Below, one piece after another: positions 34,764 to 42,879 of a stretch of DNA of 64,000 bases. Numbering within the stretch: position 1 is the first letter of the stretch; every line of letters starts with the position of its first letter. This stretch comes from Kutzneria viridogrisea. Lineage in GTDB: Bacteria > Actinomycetota > Actinomycetes > Mycobacteriales > Pseudonocardiaceae. The translations under genes and the position numbers were made by a program. Below the pieces are notes generated by a model. It was not told where the DNA came from, did no database searches, and saw only the letters and a program-made list of their open reading frames with translations. The stretch is from the NCBI GenBank assembly GCA_014138725.1, contig JACJID010000004.1, forward strand, positions 1,054,001 through 1,118,000, given 5' to 3'.

Positions 34764-37541
34764 TCAGGCACTGCCCTCGGCCGTCTCCTTGATCCGGCTT
34801 CTCGCAGCGTTGAGTATCCGCTTGTCCTCAGGCTCGAGTATCTGCTTGTCCTGGGAGTCCTTGGGCTGGAGTTGCTCGTAGATGGCCACACAGCTCAGCA
34901 GCGCGTCTCGTTCGTCCTCAGCGCGCCCCACTGCCCGGTAGGCCTGGGCCAGCCCGTCGAGCACCCGCGCCTCGTTGATCGGCGCCCTCGAGTCGATATA
35001 GCAGGCACGTGCCGCCTCTCCGTGGGCGATTGCCTCGGTGTAGCGCTTCAACTGCATGTGGCAACTCAGCAGGACACGATGCAGGGCCGCCCGGTTGTAC
35101 GGGGTGCTCGCCCGCACCATCAGCTCGACGGCGAAAGCCTCCCGACTGAGCACGCGCTCTGGTTCCCCCAACTCGAGGTGGCAATGGATCTCGGTGGGAA
35201 GGGCGGCCGCCACGCCGCGCTCGTCCGCCATGTCCGCGTAGAGACGTCCGGCGGTCGTCGCGTGGTGGCGCGCCGCCTCCCACCGGCCCATGTCCTCTTG
35301 GAGGACACCCATCTGCTGGTGCCCGTGGGCCACTTCGAGCGGGTCGCCGATGCGTTCGGCGAGGGTGATCGAGGTCGTCAGATTGCGCTCCGCTGCACCG
35401 GTCTTGTGCAGCTTGCGTTGGATGTTGCCCAGCACCCGGCGGCAGACGGCTTGGTACCGGATGCGTTCCCGCTCGGCCAGCTCGTCTTTGTCGATCTCGC
35501 ACGCCGAAACCAGCAGGCGTTCCGCGGTGAGCCAGGGGCCGTTGCGGGTGTGGTAGCAGCACAACGCGAGTGGCAGACGCCACCGGTAAGCTGTGAACGG
35601 TCGGAAATCCAACGAGTCCAGTACCGCGACCAGTGTGTCGTGCTCGCGGTCGAACCATTGCGTCCCGCCGGCCTCGTCCGCAGGGGCGGGAAGCGGAGCG
35701 CCTTCGTCCGCAACAAGGTCGTCCGGGAGTTCCCGGCCCGAACGTAGTGCGCGGTCGCACTGCCGGGCGGCAGTCAACAACCACCCCAGCAGTCGCTCCC
35801 GTACTTCGGCCACTTCCGATTCCGACCGTTCCTCGGCCGCGCGTTCCAAGGCGAACGCCCGGACCAGGTCGTGGAGACCAAACCGGTCGTCCGCCAACGG
35901 GTCCAGCAGGTTGCCGCGCACGAGTTCATCGACGGCGTCTTCTGCAGTATGCTTCGGAAGTCCGGACAGGAAGACGACGACATCCCGGTGGACGGTGGGA
36001 CCGGGGTAGATCGCGATGACTTGTAGCACCTTGGCCGCTCCACGTGAAAGCGGCGCGTAGGACAAGCTCAGTGAATCACGCAACGCCGTCTCCCCATCGG
36101 GTTTCGCCCCCACCAACGCGGCCGCCGAGCCCAGTCTCGCCAACAACCTCTCCAGGGTGGAGCCCTGGTTCAGGCGGGCCTGCGCAACGACGAGCTTGAC
36201 CGCGAGCGGAATTCCGCCGCACGCTTCCATGAGCTTGCGGGCCGCGAAGGGCTCCGCCGTAACCCGAGCGGTACCGACAGCATCGCGCAACACCTCTAAG
36301 CACGAGTCGAGTGTGATCGGGCGCAAAGGCAGCACCCGCGCGCCCACAACGGCTGGGGCGGTGACGGCCGCCCGCGTCGTGATGACCGTGCGGCTGTGCT
36401 CGCCCGCCGCCACCAGGTCCGCGGCGTGCCGGTGGTCACGGGCGTTGTCGATGACGACCAACACAGCGCGGGTGTTCACCGCTGTCCGGTACGCAGCCAG
36501 CACGTCGCCACCGCCCAGGCCAGTTCCCGGGATACCGAGAGCCTTGGCGAACCCCTTCAGCACGGCCGCAGGCTCCACCGGCCCCGTAGGGGAGAAGCCC
36601 CGCAGGTCGGCGAAGAGGACCCCGTCCGGGAAGTGCTCGACCACACCGTGCGCCCAATTCACCGCCAGCTCCGTCTTGCCCATGCCGCCCAGCCCGTAGA
36701 CGGTGACGACCCGGACCTCGCTGTCCGGGGCGGTCAACTCTCCCAGCACGGCGAGTTCGAAATCGCGATCGCGCAACTCTGCTCGGACGGGCGGCAGCTG
36801 GTGCGGCGATCCCGCCGGCACTGCCTTGGACACCAGCCGCGCCTCGGCGACGAGCGACTTGGCCTCCACACGCAGCGCGGCGTGCAGTGGACCCGACTCT
36901 CTGGGCGCCTCTTCCCGTCTACGCAGATCATCGATGATCGCCTGCGCCTGACCGCACCGGGACCACATGTGCCACAACGCAGACCGGATCTCATCGTCGT
37001 CCACGAACAGCTCGTCGGCACGCTCCGCGTGGGCGGCGGCCTGTTCCTCACCTTCCTGTTCCGCGCAGAGCCGGATCAGCTCCAGGAAAGCCCGACGTCC
37101 CTCGGCACGCAGCTCCACCGTCTCTCGACTCACCCACCGCGGTTCCAAGTTGGCCAGCGGAGGACCTTGCCACAACTCCGCCGCCGCGAAGAGAAGAGGC
37201 AGCTTCTGGTGCGCTAGCAGCCCTTTCACTCCGACGACCTTGTCACGAAAACGCCAGAGATCGACCTCCTCCCGCTTCAACGCCAGTCGTAGAACTGAAC
37301 GCTCATTCTTCTTCACCATCTCGACACCCGCGCAGGCCCGCAGCTTCGCGCCGTAGGAACGCAGGGTGGCTGGGGATTTCGTCCCGAAGCGGCTGGCCAG
37401 TTCGTCGTAACCGACTCTGCCGCCGGAGACCGCTGCGATCGCCAGGACCGTGAGCAGGCGCGGCTCCAACCGCACCGGCATGCCGTCCACCAGCAGTCGC
37501 ACGGCACCAAGGACCTGCAGGTCGATCACGGGCTCGCCCAT
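34764..37541 (-). CDS. AfsR/SARP-type regulator with NB-ARC and TPR domains
   Basis: A 925-residue regulator from ATG 37541; the frame runs further up but only over the divergent gene. Residues 1-95 form an OmpR-like DNA-binding domain (IDLQVLGAVRLLVDGMPVRL), 95-240 a bacterial transcriptional activation domain, 265-560 an NB-ARC ATPase (VYGLGGMGKTELAVNWAH at about 284, then AVLVVIDNARD, the sensor TVITTR and the GxP motif ACGGIPLAVKL). From about 640 to the end are TPR-like helical repeats. This is the AfsR layout, which couples NTP hydrolysis or ligand sensing to promoter activation. It is divergent from the GT-B-like gene with 133 bases between starts, so that unit is its most likely target. 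It ends 6 bases from the PIWI gene. Confidence 0.85.
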   Translation of the reverse strand: MGEPVIDLQVLGAVRLLVDGMPVRLEPRLLTVLAIAAVSGGRVGYDELASRFGTKSPATLRSYGAKLRACAGVEMVKKNERSVLRLALKREEVDLWRFRDKVVGVKGLLAHQKLPLLFAAAELWQGPPLANLEPRWVSRETVELRAEGRRAFLELIRLCAEQEGEEQAAAHAERADELFVDDDEIRSALWHMWSRCGQAQAIIDDLRRREEAPRESGPLHAALRVEAKSLVAEARLVSKAVPAGSPHQLPPVRAELRDRDFELAVLGELTAPDSEVRVVTVYGLGGMGKTELAVNWAHGVVEHFPDGVLFADLRGFSPTGPVEPAAVLKGFAKALGIPGTGLGGGDVLAAYRTAVNTRAVLVVIDNARDHRHAADLVAAGEHSRTVITTRAAVTAPAVVGARVLPLRPITLDSCLEVLRDAVGTARVTAEPFAARKLMEACGGIPLAVKLVVAQARLNQGSTLERLLARLGSAAALVGAKPDGETALRDSLSLSYAPLSRGAAKVLQVIAIYPGPTVHRDVVVFLSGLPKHTAEDAVDELVRGNLLDPLADDRFGLHDLVRAFALERAAEERSESEVAEVRERLLGWLLTAARQCDRALRSGRELPDDLVADEGAPLPAPADEAGGTQWFDREHDTLVAVLDSLDFRPFTAYRWRLPLALCCYHTRNGPWLTAERLLVSACEIDKDELAERERIRYQAVCRRVLGNIQRKLHKTGAAERNLTTSITLAERIGDPLEVAHGHQQMGVLQEDMGRWEAARHHATTAGRLYADMADERGVAAALPTEIHCHLELGEPERVLSREAFAVELMVRASTPYNRAALHRVLLSCHMQLKRYTEAIAHGEAARACYIDSRAPINEARVLDGLAQAYRAVGRAEDERDALLSCVAIYEQLQPKDSQDKQILEPEDKRILNAARSRIKETAEGSA

Positions 37542-37674
37542 CGCGATCAAGTGAACCACACCTCGTCCGCTGCCCGGATTGCCCGTCCCAACTCCCCACG
37601 CTTTCCCCACGGTTCCCCCACGCCCAGCCACCACGCTGTCCTTGTCAGAATCAGCGCCCAGGAGGGAAGGCAAG

Positions 37675-38832
37675 ATGGGATTGCGGAATCCGCACCGCTT
37701 GACGCCGTGGTGGGCAGCCGCGGGCGGTGTGCAGACGTATGGGGTACGACGGGTGGTGCTGGTGGTCGTGCACAGCGTCGCGGCGGGCGAGCGGGTACTT
37801 GCGGCCGCCCGCGCAGTCGAGGGTCTGCCAGGCGTCCAGGTCGTGTTCACCCAGTCCCCCGGACCCGCCGACAACCGGGTGGCGGACTTTCTCATCGGCA
37901 CTGACGCGCTCACCACCCCGTGGGAACGCGCTGCACTCGAGCGGTTTGACCTGGTGATCGCAGCCAGTCCGACCAGCGTCGGCACGCTGCGGGGAGCGTT
38001 GCTGCTGCTGCCCGAGGTATCCACGGATGGTGAAATCGTCGACCACAACGGCAGGCGGTGTGTCCCCGCCCTCAACGGCCTGCTCCGCCAACGGGCGGTC
38101 GACCCCGACACGGTGGTCATCGGCCTGCCGCACGACGCCGCCGTCGCCGCGCTCCAAGCCGCCTCGCCAGGCACCAGGCGACACGCCGTCGTCATCGGCG
38201 ATCCCGCGTACGACTACCTGCTCGACGCCCTCGCCCACCGGGACGCCCATCGCGAGCGCCTGGGGGTCCACCGCGACCAGCGGTTGGGCATCGTGTTGTC
38301 GACCCGGGGACCAGACTCGCTGCTCGGCAGGTCACCGGCCCTGTTCGGGCGGATCGCCGCCGATCTGCCGACATCAGGCGACCGGTTGATCTGCCACCTG
38401 CACCCCGACGTGTGGGTACGGCATGGCAGACGCCAAGTGCTGGCGTGGGCCGGGCCACTGGTGCGGGCCCGAATGCGGTTCCTGCGTCTCGGGCAGGGCT
38501 GGCAGGTCCCTATCGCGGCAGCGGACTACGTCGTGGGCGACCACGGTGCGCTGACCGCCTATGCCGCAGCCACCGGGAAACCGGTGTACTTGGCCAACCC
38601 GGTGCCCTCCACCGCGCCGGACTCGCTGGGTGAGGCCGTCGCCCGGTACGGCAGGTTCCTGGATCCGGCTGTGTCACTAGGGGCTCAATTTGACTGGACG
38701 GCGCGTCCCAGCGCCTCGGTAGTCCGACGCGTCACCTCCGTCCCGGGCAGGTCGGCCGACCTGCTGCGTACGGAGTGCCTCCGTCTGCTGCGGATCACAG
38801 ACTCGGCCCGACAAACGGTCGACGACCTCTAG
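37675..38832 (+). CDS. GT-B-like protein resembling CDP-glycerol glycerophosphotransferases
   Basis: A 385-residue protein from ATG 37675 with GGAGGGAAGG four bases upstream. There is no signal peptide. The C-terminal half has features of TagB/TagF-type GT-B enzymes: CHLHPDVWVRHGR (HP motif), then AADYVVGDHGALTAYAAATG followed by KPVYLANP. The N-terminal part (GVRRVVLVVVHSVAAGERVL) looks like the first Rossmann domain. Database entries for similar actinobacterial proteins are often mislabelled as translation initiation factor 2. The donor and acceptor are unknown. It is followed 16 bases later by a 26-residue peptide ORF and is divergent from an AfsR-like regulator. Confidence 0.6.
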   Translation: MGLRNPHRLTPWWAAAGGVQTYGVRRVVLVVVHSVAAGERVLAAARAVEGLPGVQVVFTQSPGPADNRVADFLIGTDALTTPWERAALERFDLVIAASPTSVGTLRGALLLLPEVSTDGEIVDHNGRRCVPALNGLLRQRAVDPDTVVIGLPHDAAVAALQAASPGTRRHAVVIGDPAYDYLLDALAHRDAHRERLGVHRDQRLGIVLSTRGPDSLLGRSPALFGRIAADLPTSGDRLICHLHPDVWVRHGRRQVLAWAGPLVRARMRFLRLGQGWQVPIAAADYVVGDHGALTAYAAATGKPVYLANPVPSTAPDSLGEAVARYGRFLDPAVSLGAQFDWTARPSASVVRRVTSVPGRSADLLRTECLRLLRITDSARQTVDDL

Positions 38833-38848
38833 GAGAGGAGAAACCAAT

Positions 38849-38929
38849 ATGCCCGTCATCCAGACCTTCCCCCGTTCTGGCGGAGGTGGCGGCACCGGCG
38901 ACCGCGCCCAGTCTAGGGAAAGTGGATGA
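38849..38929 (+). CDS. 26-residue peptide ORF behind the GT-B-like gene
   Basis: An ATG at 38849 with an excellent ribosome binding site, AGGAGAGGAG, 8 bases upstream opens a frame of 26 codons ending in TGA. The product starts MPVIQTFPRSGGGGGTG and ends DRAQSRESG: a hydrophobic head with Thr, Phe and Pro, a run of five glycines and a polar tail. It lies 16 bases downstream of the GT-B-like gene and is too short for automatic callers. The strong initiation signal and the Gly-rich hinge suggest a real peptide, possibly a substrate of the adjacent enzyme or a ribosomally made precursor, but I see no known leader or recognition sequence. Confidence 0.5.
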   Translation: MPVIQTFPRSGGGGGTGDRAQSRESG

Positions 38930-38936
38930 GGTTGTG

Positions 38937-38969
38937 CTGGGCCCGGCCGGTGATTCTAGTCGGGCCCGG
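38937..38969 (+). terminator. Possible terminator after the peptide ORF
   Basis: An inverted repeat with core GGGCCCG (38939-38945) and CGGGCCC (38961-38967), extended by one G-T pair and one C-G pair, with a 15-base loop, starts 8 bases after the peptide stop. No clear U-run follows. Confidence 0.4.
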
Positions 38970-38976
38970 TTCGTCG

Positions 38977-39270
38977 TCAGCCGGGGTTGAAGATGCGGTA
39001 TAGGAAGCGACGGGCCCGCCCTTCTTGAGGGTTGCCGATCACCTGCGAACTGGGGCCACCCTTGACGATAGGGCTGGCGTCGAGGAAGAGGACTTGGTCG
39101 GCTACTTGTTCGGCGAAATGTATTCGTGGGTGACGACGGCGGTGGCGAGGTCTTTGATGACAGACATGACTTCGTCGACGATCGACCTCGCCGCAGGCCA
39201 GGCCGTCGGCCTGCAACGGGCGTCAACCTGAGGATGACGTTCTCGGCGTTCATCGTGCACCACAGGTCGG
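38977..39270 (-). pseudogene. Decayed amino-acid ABC transporter ATP-binding gene (GlnQ-like)
   Basis: The minus strand encodes the end of a polar amino acid ABC ATPase in broken frames. One frame gives FAEQVADQVLFLDASPIVKG, followed by GPSSQVIGNPQEGRARRFLY. The frame just upstream gives VDEVMSVIKDLATAVVTHEY, and near 39,240 a third gives CTMNAENVILRL. Together they match the order of a GlnQ-type C-terminal half (H-loop THE, then ADRV-F-D-G and the GNP-RTRRFL tail), interrupted by at least one frameshift and internal deletions. No P-loop remains. It is a gene fossil at the border between the accessory island and the NRPS cluster. Confidence 0.7.
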
Positions 39271-39390
39271 ACGGCGGCGGCGCAGGAGGACGTCAACCGT
39301 GGCGGAAACCAGCAGTTCACGGCGGGCATGGGTTCGTGTGGATGCTGTACGAGCCGGCCCGGGGGCACTCGCTTGGGGCGATCCGTGTTC

Positions 39391-39447
39391 GCGGAAAGCG
39401 CGAACCTCGGCGCTCGTCGCGCATTGTGGGGGTGCGACCCCGGGCCC
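39391..39447. repeat. 57-bp direct repeat, copy 1
   Basis: Begins GCGGAAAGCGCGAACC and ends GGGTGCGACCCCGGGCCC. It differs from the second copy (39508-39564) at about three positions and is separated from it by 60 bases. It lies in a gene-free stretch (39,271-39,661) next to the pseudogene. Confidence 0.85.
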
Positions 39448-39507
39448 CGCCCGGAGGGCTTCGCCCCCGGACCCCCGGCTACGGGGGTGGCCGCATGAGC
39501 TGCGGTT

Positions 39508-39564
39508 GCGGAAAGCGCGAACCGGGGCGCTCGTCGCGCGTTGTGGGGGTGCGACCCCGGGCCC
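39508..39564. repeat. 57-bp direct repeat, copy 2
   Basis: Second copy of the element at 39391-39447, about 95 percent identical by eye, including the GCGGAAAGCGCGAACC start and the GGGTGCGACCCCGGGCCC end. The interval between copies is GC-rich (GCTTCGCCCCCGGACCCCCG). I see no open reading frame that explains it. Confidence 0.85.
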
Positions 39565-39588
39565 TGAGCGGATACTTTCAGCACAAAC

Positions 39589-39622
39589 AGCCCCTCACCA
39601 GGGGAAACGTGGTGAGGGGGCT
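39589..39622 (-). terminator. Terminator of the NRPS-cluster operon
   Basis: The stem AGCCCCTCACCA (39589-39600) pairs with TGGTGAGGGGGCT (39610-39622) with one bulged base and a 9-base loop. On the minus strand it is followed by GTTTGTGC. It lies 40 bases past the phyH stop, at the 3' end of the whole minus-strand biosynthetic operon. Confidence 0.75.
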
Positions 39623-39661
39623 CTTTGCGCGGCGGCTGCTCGAGTTGGCGAGGTCCGGCGG

Positions 39662-40459
39662 TCAGACGGACAGCGCGGGGGTGACGGGGGTCGTGTCGCG
39701 GTCCACGAGGAATGCGGGGCGGGTGACGTTGCGCGGGGCGTTGCGCACCGAGTTGTAGGTGACGAACAAGACGGTGCGCCGATCGTCGGAGCGGTTGTCC
39801 GAGGACCAGTGCACCAGGTTGGGGTGGAAGGCGGAGATCGTCCCGGCGGGGCCGAGCAGTTGTGCGGGCCGGTGGTTGGCCGCGAGTTCGGCGGCGCGCT
39901 CGGCGGGCACGCTGTGCGTGAGGTCCGCGGAAACGTGCTCGTGCCAGTCGCCACCGGCGGCCCGCTCGGGCTGGTCGGCGGCCCGGATGATGCCCAGCCG
40001 GTGCGAGCCGGTCAGCACGGTCAGCGGGCCGTTGAGCTCGTGCACCTCGTCCAGGTTGATGGCGATGTTGACCGCGTGCGGCTCGGGCATACCGTCCTCA
40101 ATGGACCAGAACGCGAAGTCCTGGTGCCACGGCCAGCGCTGACCGACCTGCGGGTTCTTGACGTTGACCTTGAACTGGTACACGTACACGCGGTCGCCGA
40201 TGAGCTGCTCGGCGAGGCCGACCAGCCGCGGGTGCCGGACCAGAGCCGCGCAGACCTGGTCGAAGCGGTGGCAACCGTGCAGCGCGCGCACGACGTCACT
40301 GTCCTTTTCGCACACCACCTCCTCGCGCTCCATCGCGCTGATCCGGCGCACCGAGGCACGGAGGTCGCGCAGGACCTGCTCGCCGATCCCCTCCTCGAGG
40401 ACAACCCACCCGTTCTCGTGGTAGGCGGCGGCGATCCCGTCCAGTGCGGTGTCAGTCAT
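39662..40459 (-). CDS. Phytanoyl-CoA dioxygenase (PhyH) family Fe(II)/2-oxoglutarate oxygenase
   Basis: A 265-residue oxygenase. The iron ligands appear as H-x-D in PWHQDFAFW (about 118-120) and a distal His in FHPNLVHWSSDN (about 220), followed by the 2-oxoglutarate arginine in DDRRTVLFVTYNS. PhyH members in peptide clusters hydroxylate or chlorinate amino acids; the iron-ligand Asp is present, so this is a hydroxylase rather than a halogenase. Its substrate is open: a free or PCP-bound residue of the peptide, or a lipid tail. It overlaps the FAD gene by 8 bases and is the last gene of the cluster operon. Confidence 0.85.
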   Translation of the reverse strand: MTDTALDGIAAAYHENGWVVLEEGIGEQVLRDLRASVRRISAMEREEVVCEKDSDVVRALHGCHRFDQVCAALVRHPRLVGLAEQLIGDRVYVYQFKVNVKNPQVGQRWPWHQDFAFWSIEDGMPEPHAVNIAINLDEVHELNGPLTVLTGSHRLGIIRAADQPERAAGGDWHEHVSADLTHSVPAERAAELAANHRPAQLLGPAGTISAFHPNLVHWSSDNRSDDRRTVLFVTYNSVRNAPRNVTRPAFLVDRDTTPVTPALSV

Positions 40460-41669
40460 CAGTAACCATCCCCCTGCCCCGTGCGGCGCCGGACAACAGC
40501 TCGGGCGAGTAGACCTCGTCCACGGAGAGCGTTCCGGACACGACCGAGAAATACCTGTCCACCAGCTGCGGGTCGCGTTCGATGAACTTCAGCAGCTGGA
40601 TGCGTTCTTGCTGGATGTCGAGCCTGGCAACGGAAAGGGTGTTGCGGTAGGACTCGGTCAGTTTCTCCTTGCGCATCGCCTCGTAGTCCGCGAGTGCGCC
40701 GGCCAGCGCGACCGGATCCGCCACGTGCGGGACGACCTGCCTGCCGAACATGTCCGCCTGCAGGAAGGCGTCGGAAATGCCGCGCGCGGTGATCGAATCC
40801 TTGTGGTGCCAGGCATCGCCGAGCAGCAGCCAGCCGGGACCGGTCCCCTGCCGGAAGAAGTTGCGCTGGTCGCCGACGGCGTGCAGCTTGCCGAACCGGT
40901 CGTCGGTCACCGTGGCGTCGCGCAGCCCTGGCACCATGCGCGCGACGTTGTCCACGTAGATGCGGCGGGCGTCCCTGCGGACCGCTTCGAACTCCGGCTG
41001 CGGGAAGTAGATCGACACCACGGACAGTTCGTCGTTGGTCGGCACTGTCCCGGCAAACCGGTCAGTGTCCTCGAACAACTCGAACCTGGGCGGCAGCCCA
41101 CTCCAGTAGGAGTAGTAGACGCAGGTCAGCGTGGGGTCTTCGACGACGGTCGGTGCCCCGGCGAAGCGGGCCACGGCCGAGCGCATCCCGTCCGCGCCGA
41201 CGACGAGCCGACCGCGCTCCTCGTGCACCTGCCCACTCTGCGTCCGGTAGCGGACCCCGCACACCCCGTGCTCATCGAGGAGCAGCCCGGTGACCGTTGC
41301 CTGGGAACGGAATTCCACCCCCGCCGCCACCGCCGCGGAGAGCAGCACCTCATCGAGCAGGTAGCGCCGCGGGGCGTACGCGGCGTGCTGTCCCCCGCTG
41401 GCCATCGACGACCCGTGCAGGTGCACGTCGGCCACGTGGTAGGCGCTCTGCGTGATGGCTGGGCACCCGGTGGCCACGACCGCGTCCAGCACGCCCCACT
41501 CGGCGAGCAGCGCCACGCCCGGCTGGTGCACCAAGTGCGTGGACACGGTGTCGCTGGGCATGCGGGCACGGTCGAGCAGCAGCACCCGGTGGCCCGCCCG
41601 CGCGGCGAGCATGGCGGCCGAGGCGCCAGCGCACCGGCCGCCGACCACGATGATGTCGTACAAGGTCAC
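40452..41669 (-). CDS. FAD-dependent oxidoreductase (PHBH/geranylgeranyl-reductase fold)
   Basis: A 405-residue flavoprotein from GTG 41669 (GGAGAAG upstream). The N-terminal dinucleotide fold is DIIVVGGRCAGASAAMLAA, then the DG motif LVVGADGMRSAVARFAG (about 155-170) and the second FAD motif LLLGDAWHHKDSITARGISD (about 275-295). The tryptophan-halogenase motif WxWxIP is absent, so this is a monooxygenase or desaturase rather than a halogenase. A tailoring oxidation of the NRPS product or of a building block is the likely role. It lies 12 bases downstream of the TauD gene and overlaps phyH. Confidence 0.85.
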   Translation of the reverse strand: MTLYDIIVVGGRCAGASAAMLAARAGHRVLLLDRARMPSDTVSTHLVHQPGVALLAEWGVLDAVVATGCPAITQSAYHVADVHLHGSSMASGGQHAAYAPRRYLLDEVLLSAAVAAGVEFRSQATVTGLLLDEHGVCGVRYRTQSGQVHEERGRLVVGADGMRSAVARFAGAPTVVEDPTLTCVYYSYWSGLPPRFELFEDTDRFAGTVPTNDELSVVSIYFPQPEFEAVRRDARRIYVDNVARMVPGLRDATVTDDRFGKLHAVGDQRNFFRQGTGPGWLLLGDAWHHKDSITARGISDAFLQADMFGRQVVPHVADPVALAGALADYEAMRKEKLTESYRNTLSVARLDIQQERIQLLKFIERDPQLVDRYFSVVSGTLSVDEVYSPELLSGAARGRGMVTDD

Positions 41670-41681
41670 CTTCTCCGATCG

Positions 41682-42656
41682 CTAGGCGGACAACACGTAT
41701 CCGTCGAGCCGGCGCAACGCTCGCGAGCGCCGCAGGTCAGCGACCGCGAAGGTGCGCTGCAACCACCGGTCGCGGCCGTCGTAGCGCGGCCGGAACGAGG
41801 TGCGCCCGTGCACCGCGACCCGGTTGTCCACAATGGCCAGGTCCCCGGCCGCCAGGCGTACGTCGCTGGCCACCGATTCCAGCGCGGCCTCCAGTTCGCG
41901 CAGCGCGCTGGCCGCGTCGGCGGTCAGCCCCGTGGTCGCCGTGAAGTCCACGCGCAGGTCCGGATCGGCGGGATCGCCGTGCAGCACGGCGTGCCGTTCC
42001 GGGGTGCCGCCATCGCCGAAGGACGGCGGCGGATCGGTGCGGAAATCCGGCTGAGCGAGCACATCCCTGGTGCGCGGGGACAGCTTGGGCAGTGCGCCGC
42101 GGACCGAGGACACGCGCAGGCCCGCGACCCGCTCGTGATCGGGCCGCAGGCACAGCAGCATCACGTAGTCCGGTCGATGCGCGTGGAAGGCGTTCTCGTT
42201 GTGCATGGTCAACCGCACCGATCCCGCGTTGCCCTGGAAATCCTCCTTGCCGGGGACCGGAACCACGTCCTGGACCAGCGCGCCGTGCTTCTCCGCCGCG
42301 TAGGCGACCGGATCGCCGAGACCACACGCCACCATCACCAGGACAGCCGCGGGGATGCTGGTCTGTCGCTGCACCGAATCCCCGGCAGACGGGGTTCCCG
42401 GCACGTCCCCGATCGGCAGGCCGCGCAGCACCAGTGCCGCGGCGCTGCCGGAGTCCCTGCGGAAGTCCCGGAACCGTTGCCGCACAGCGCCGGGCAGTTC
42501 CTCCCAGGCGGCCCTGGCCGCGGCCACCCACGCCCAGTGGTCGACCTCCCCGTGCTGGGCACTGAGCCAATCCGCGACCTGCCGCACGTGGGCGGCGGCG
42601 TCGGCGCGGAGCTGGAAGACCCAGTCCGCGCCTGCCGCGTAGAGCCGCTCACCCAC
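41682..42656 (-). CDS. TauD/TfdA-family amino-acid hydroxylase, AsnO/VioC-like
   Basis: A 324-residue Fe(II)/2-oxoglutarate oxygenase from GTG 42656, which overlaps the mbtH stop by one base (TAGTG). The ligand motif is H-x-E in LTMHNENAFHAH rather than H-x-D, the hallmark of clavaminate-synthase-like amino-acid beta-hydroxylases (AsnO, VioC, OrfP). The C-terminal block VDNRVAVHGRTSFRPRYDGR followed by DRWLQR is also that of VioC/AsnO. Such enzymes make (2S,3S)-3-hydroxy amino acids from free Asn or Arg. The first A domain of the upstream NRPS reads as Asn, so 3-hydroxy-Asn is the best guess. Confidence 0.85.
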   Translation of the reverse strand: MGERLYAAGADWVFQLRADAAAHVRQVADWLSAQHGEVDHWAWVAAARAAWEELPGAVRQRFRDFRRDSGSAAALVLRGLPIGDVPGTPSAGDSVQRQTSIPAAVLVMVACGLGDPVAYAAEKHGALVQDVVPVPGKEDFQGNAGSVRLTMHNENAFHAHRPDYVMLLCLRPDHERVAGLRVSSVRGALPKLSPRTRDVLAQPDFRTDPPPSFGDGGTPERHAVLHGDPADPDLRVDFTATTGLTADAASALRELEAALESVASDVRLAAGDLAIVDNRVAVHGRTSFRPRYDGRDRWLQRTFAVADLRRSRALRRLDGYVLSA

Positions 42657-42865
42657 TACTTGTCCATCGCTTCGATCAAGCTCTTCGGCCGCATGTCCGT
42701 CCAGTTCGTCTCCACGTAGTCGACGCAGGCCTGCTTGTCCGCCTCGCCGAAGACGGTCGTCCACCCGGCGGGGACCTCGGCGAAGGCGGGCCACAGCGAG
42801 TGCTGCCCCTCGTCGTTGACCAGCACGAAGAAGGAGCCGTCCTCGCTGTCAAAGGGGTTCGTCAT
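42656..42865 (-). CDS. MbtH-like protein
   Basis: A 69-residue chaperone/activator of NRPS adenylation domains. Family marks: NPFD near the start, the [12 protein letters not shown] block, PAGW and the C-terminal TDMRPKSL. It binds A domains and is needed for their solubility and activity. GAGAGGAAG lies upstream of the ATG. It sits 14 bases after the second NRPS gene and is co-transcribed with it. Confidence 0.95.
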   Translation of the reverse strand: MTNPFDSEDGSFFVLVNDEGQHSLWPAFAEVPAGWTTVFGEADKQACVDYVETNWTDMRPKSLIEAMDK

Positions 42866-42879
42866 GGTTCTGCTTCCTC

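Noticed and set aside
34764-38195. Longer start of the AfsR-like regulator (up to 38195)
   Set aside because: The extra 218 codons overlap the divergent GT-B-like gene and have no DNA-binding or other domain; the OmpR-like fold begins right after ATG 37541.
39389-39564. Possible CRISPR array (two repeats, one spacer)
   Set aside because: Only two 57-bp units with a 60-base interval, no cas genes and no further repeats.
40452-41669. Flavin-dependent halogenase
   Set aside because: The fold fits, but the WxWxIP motif and catalytic Lys context of halogenases are missing.
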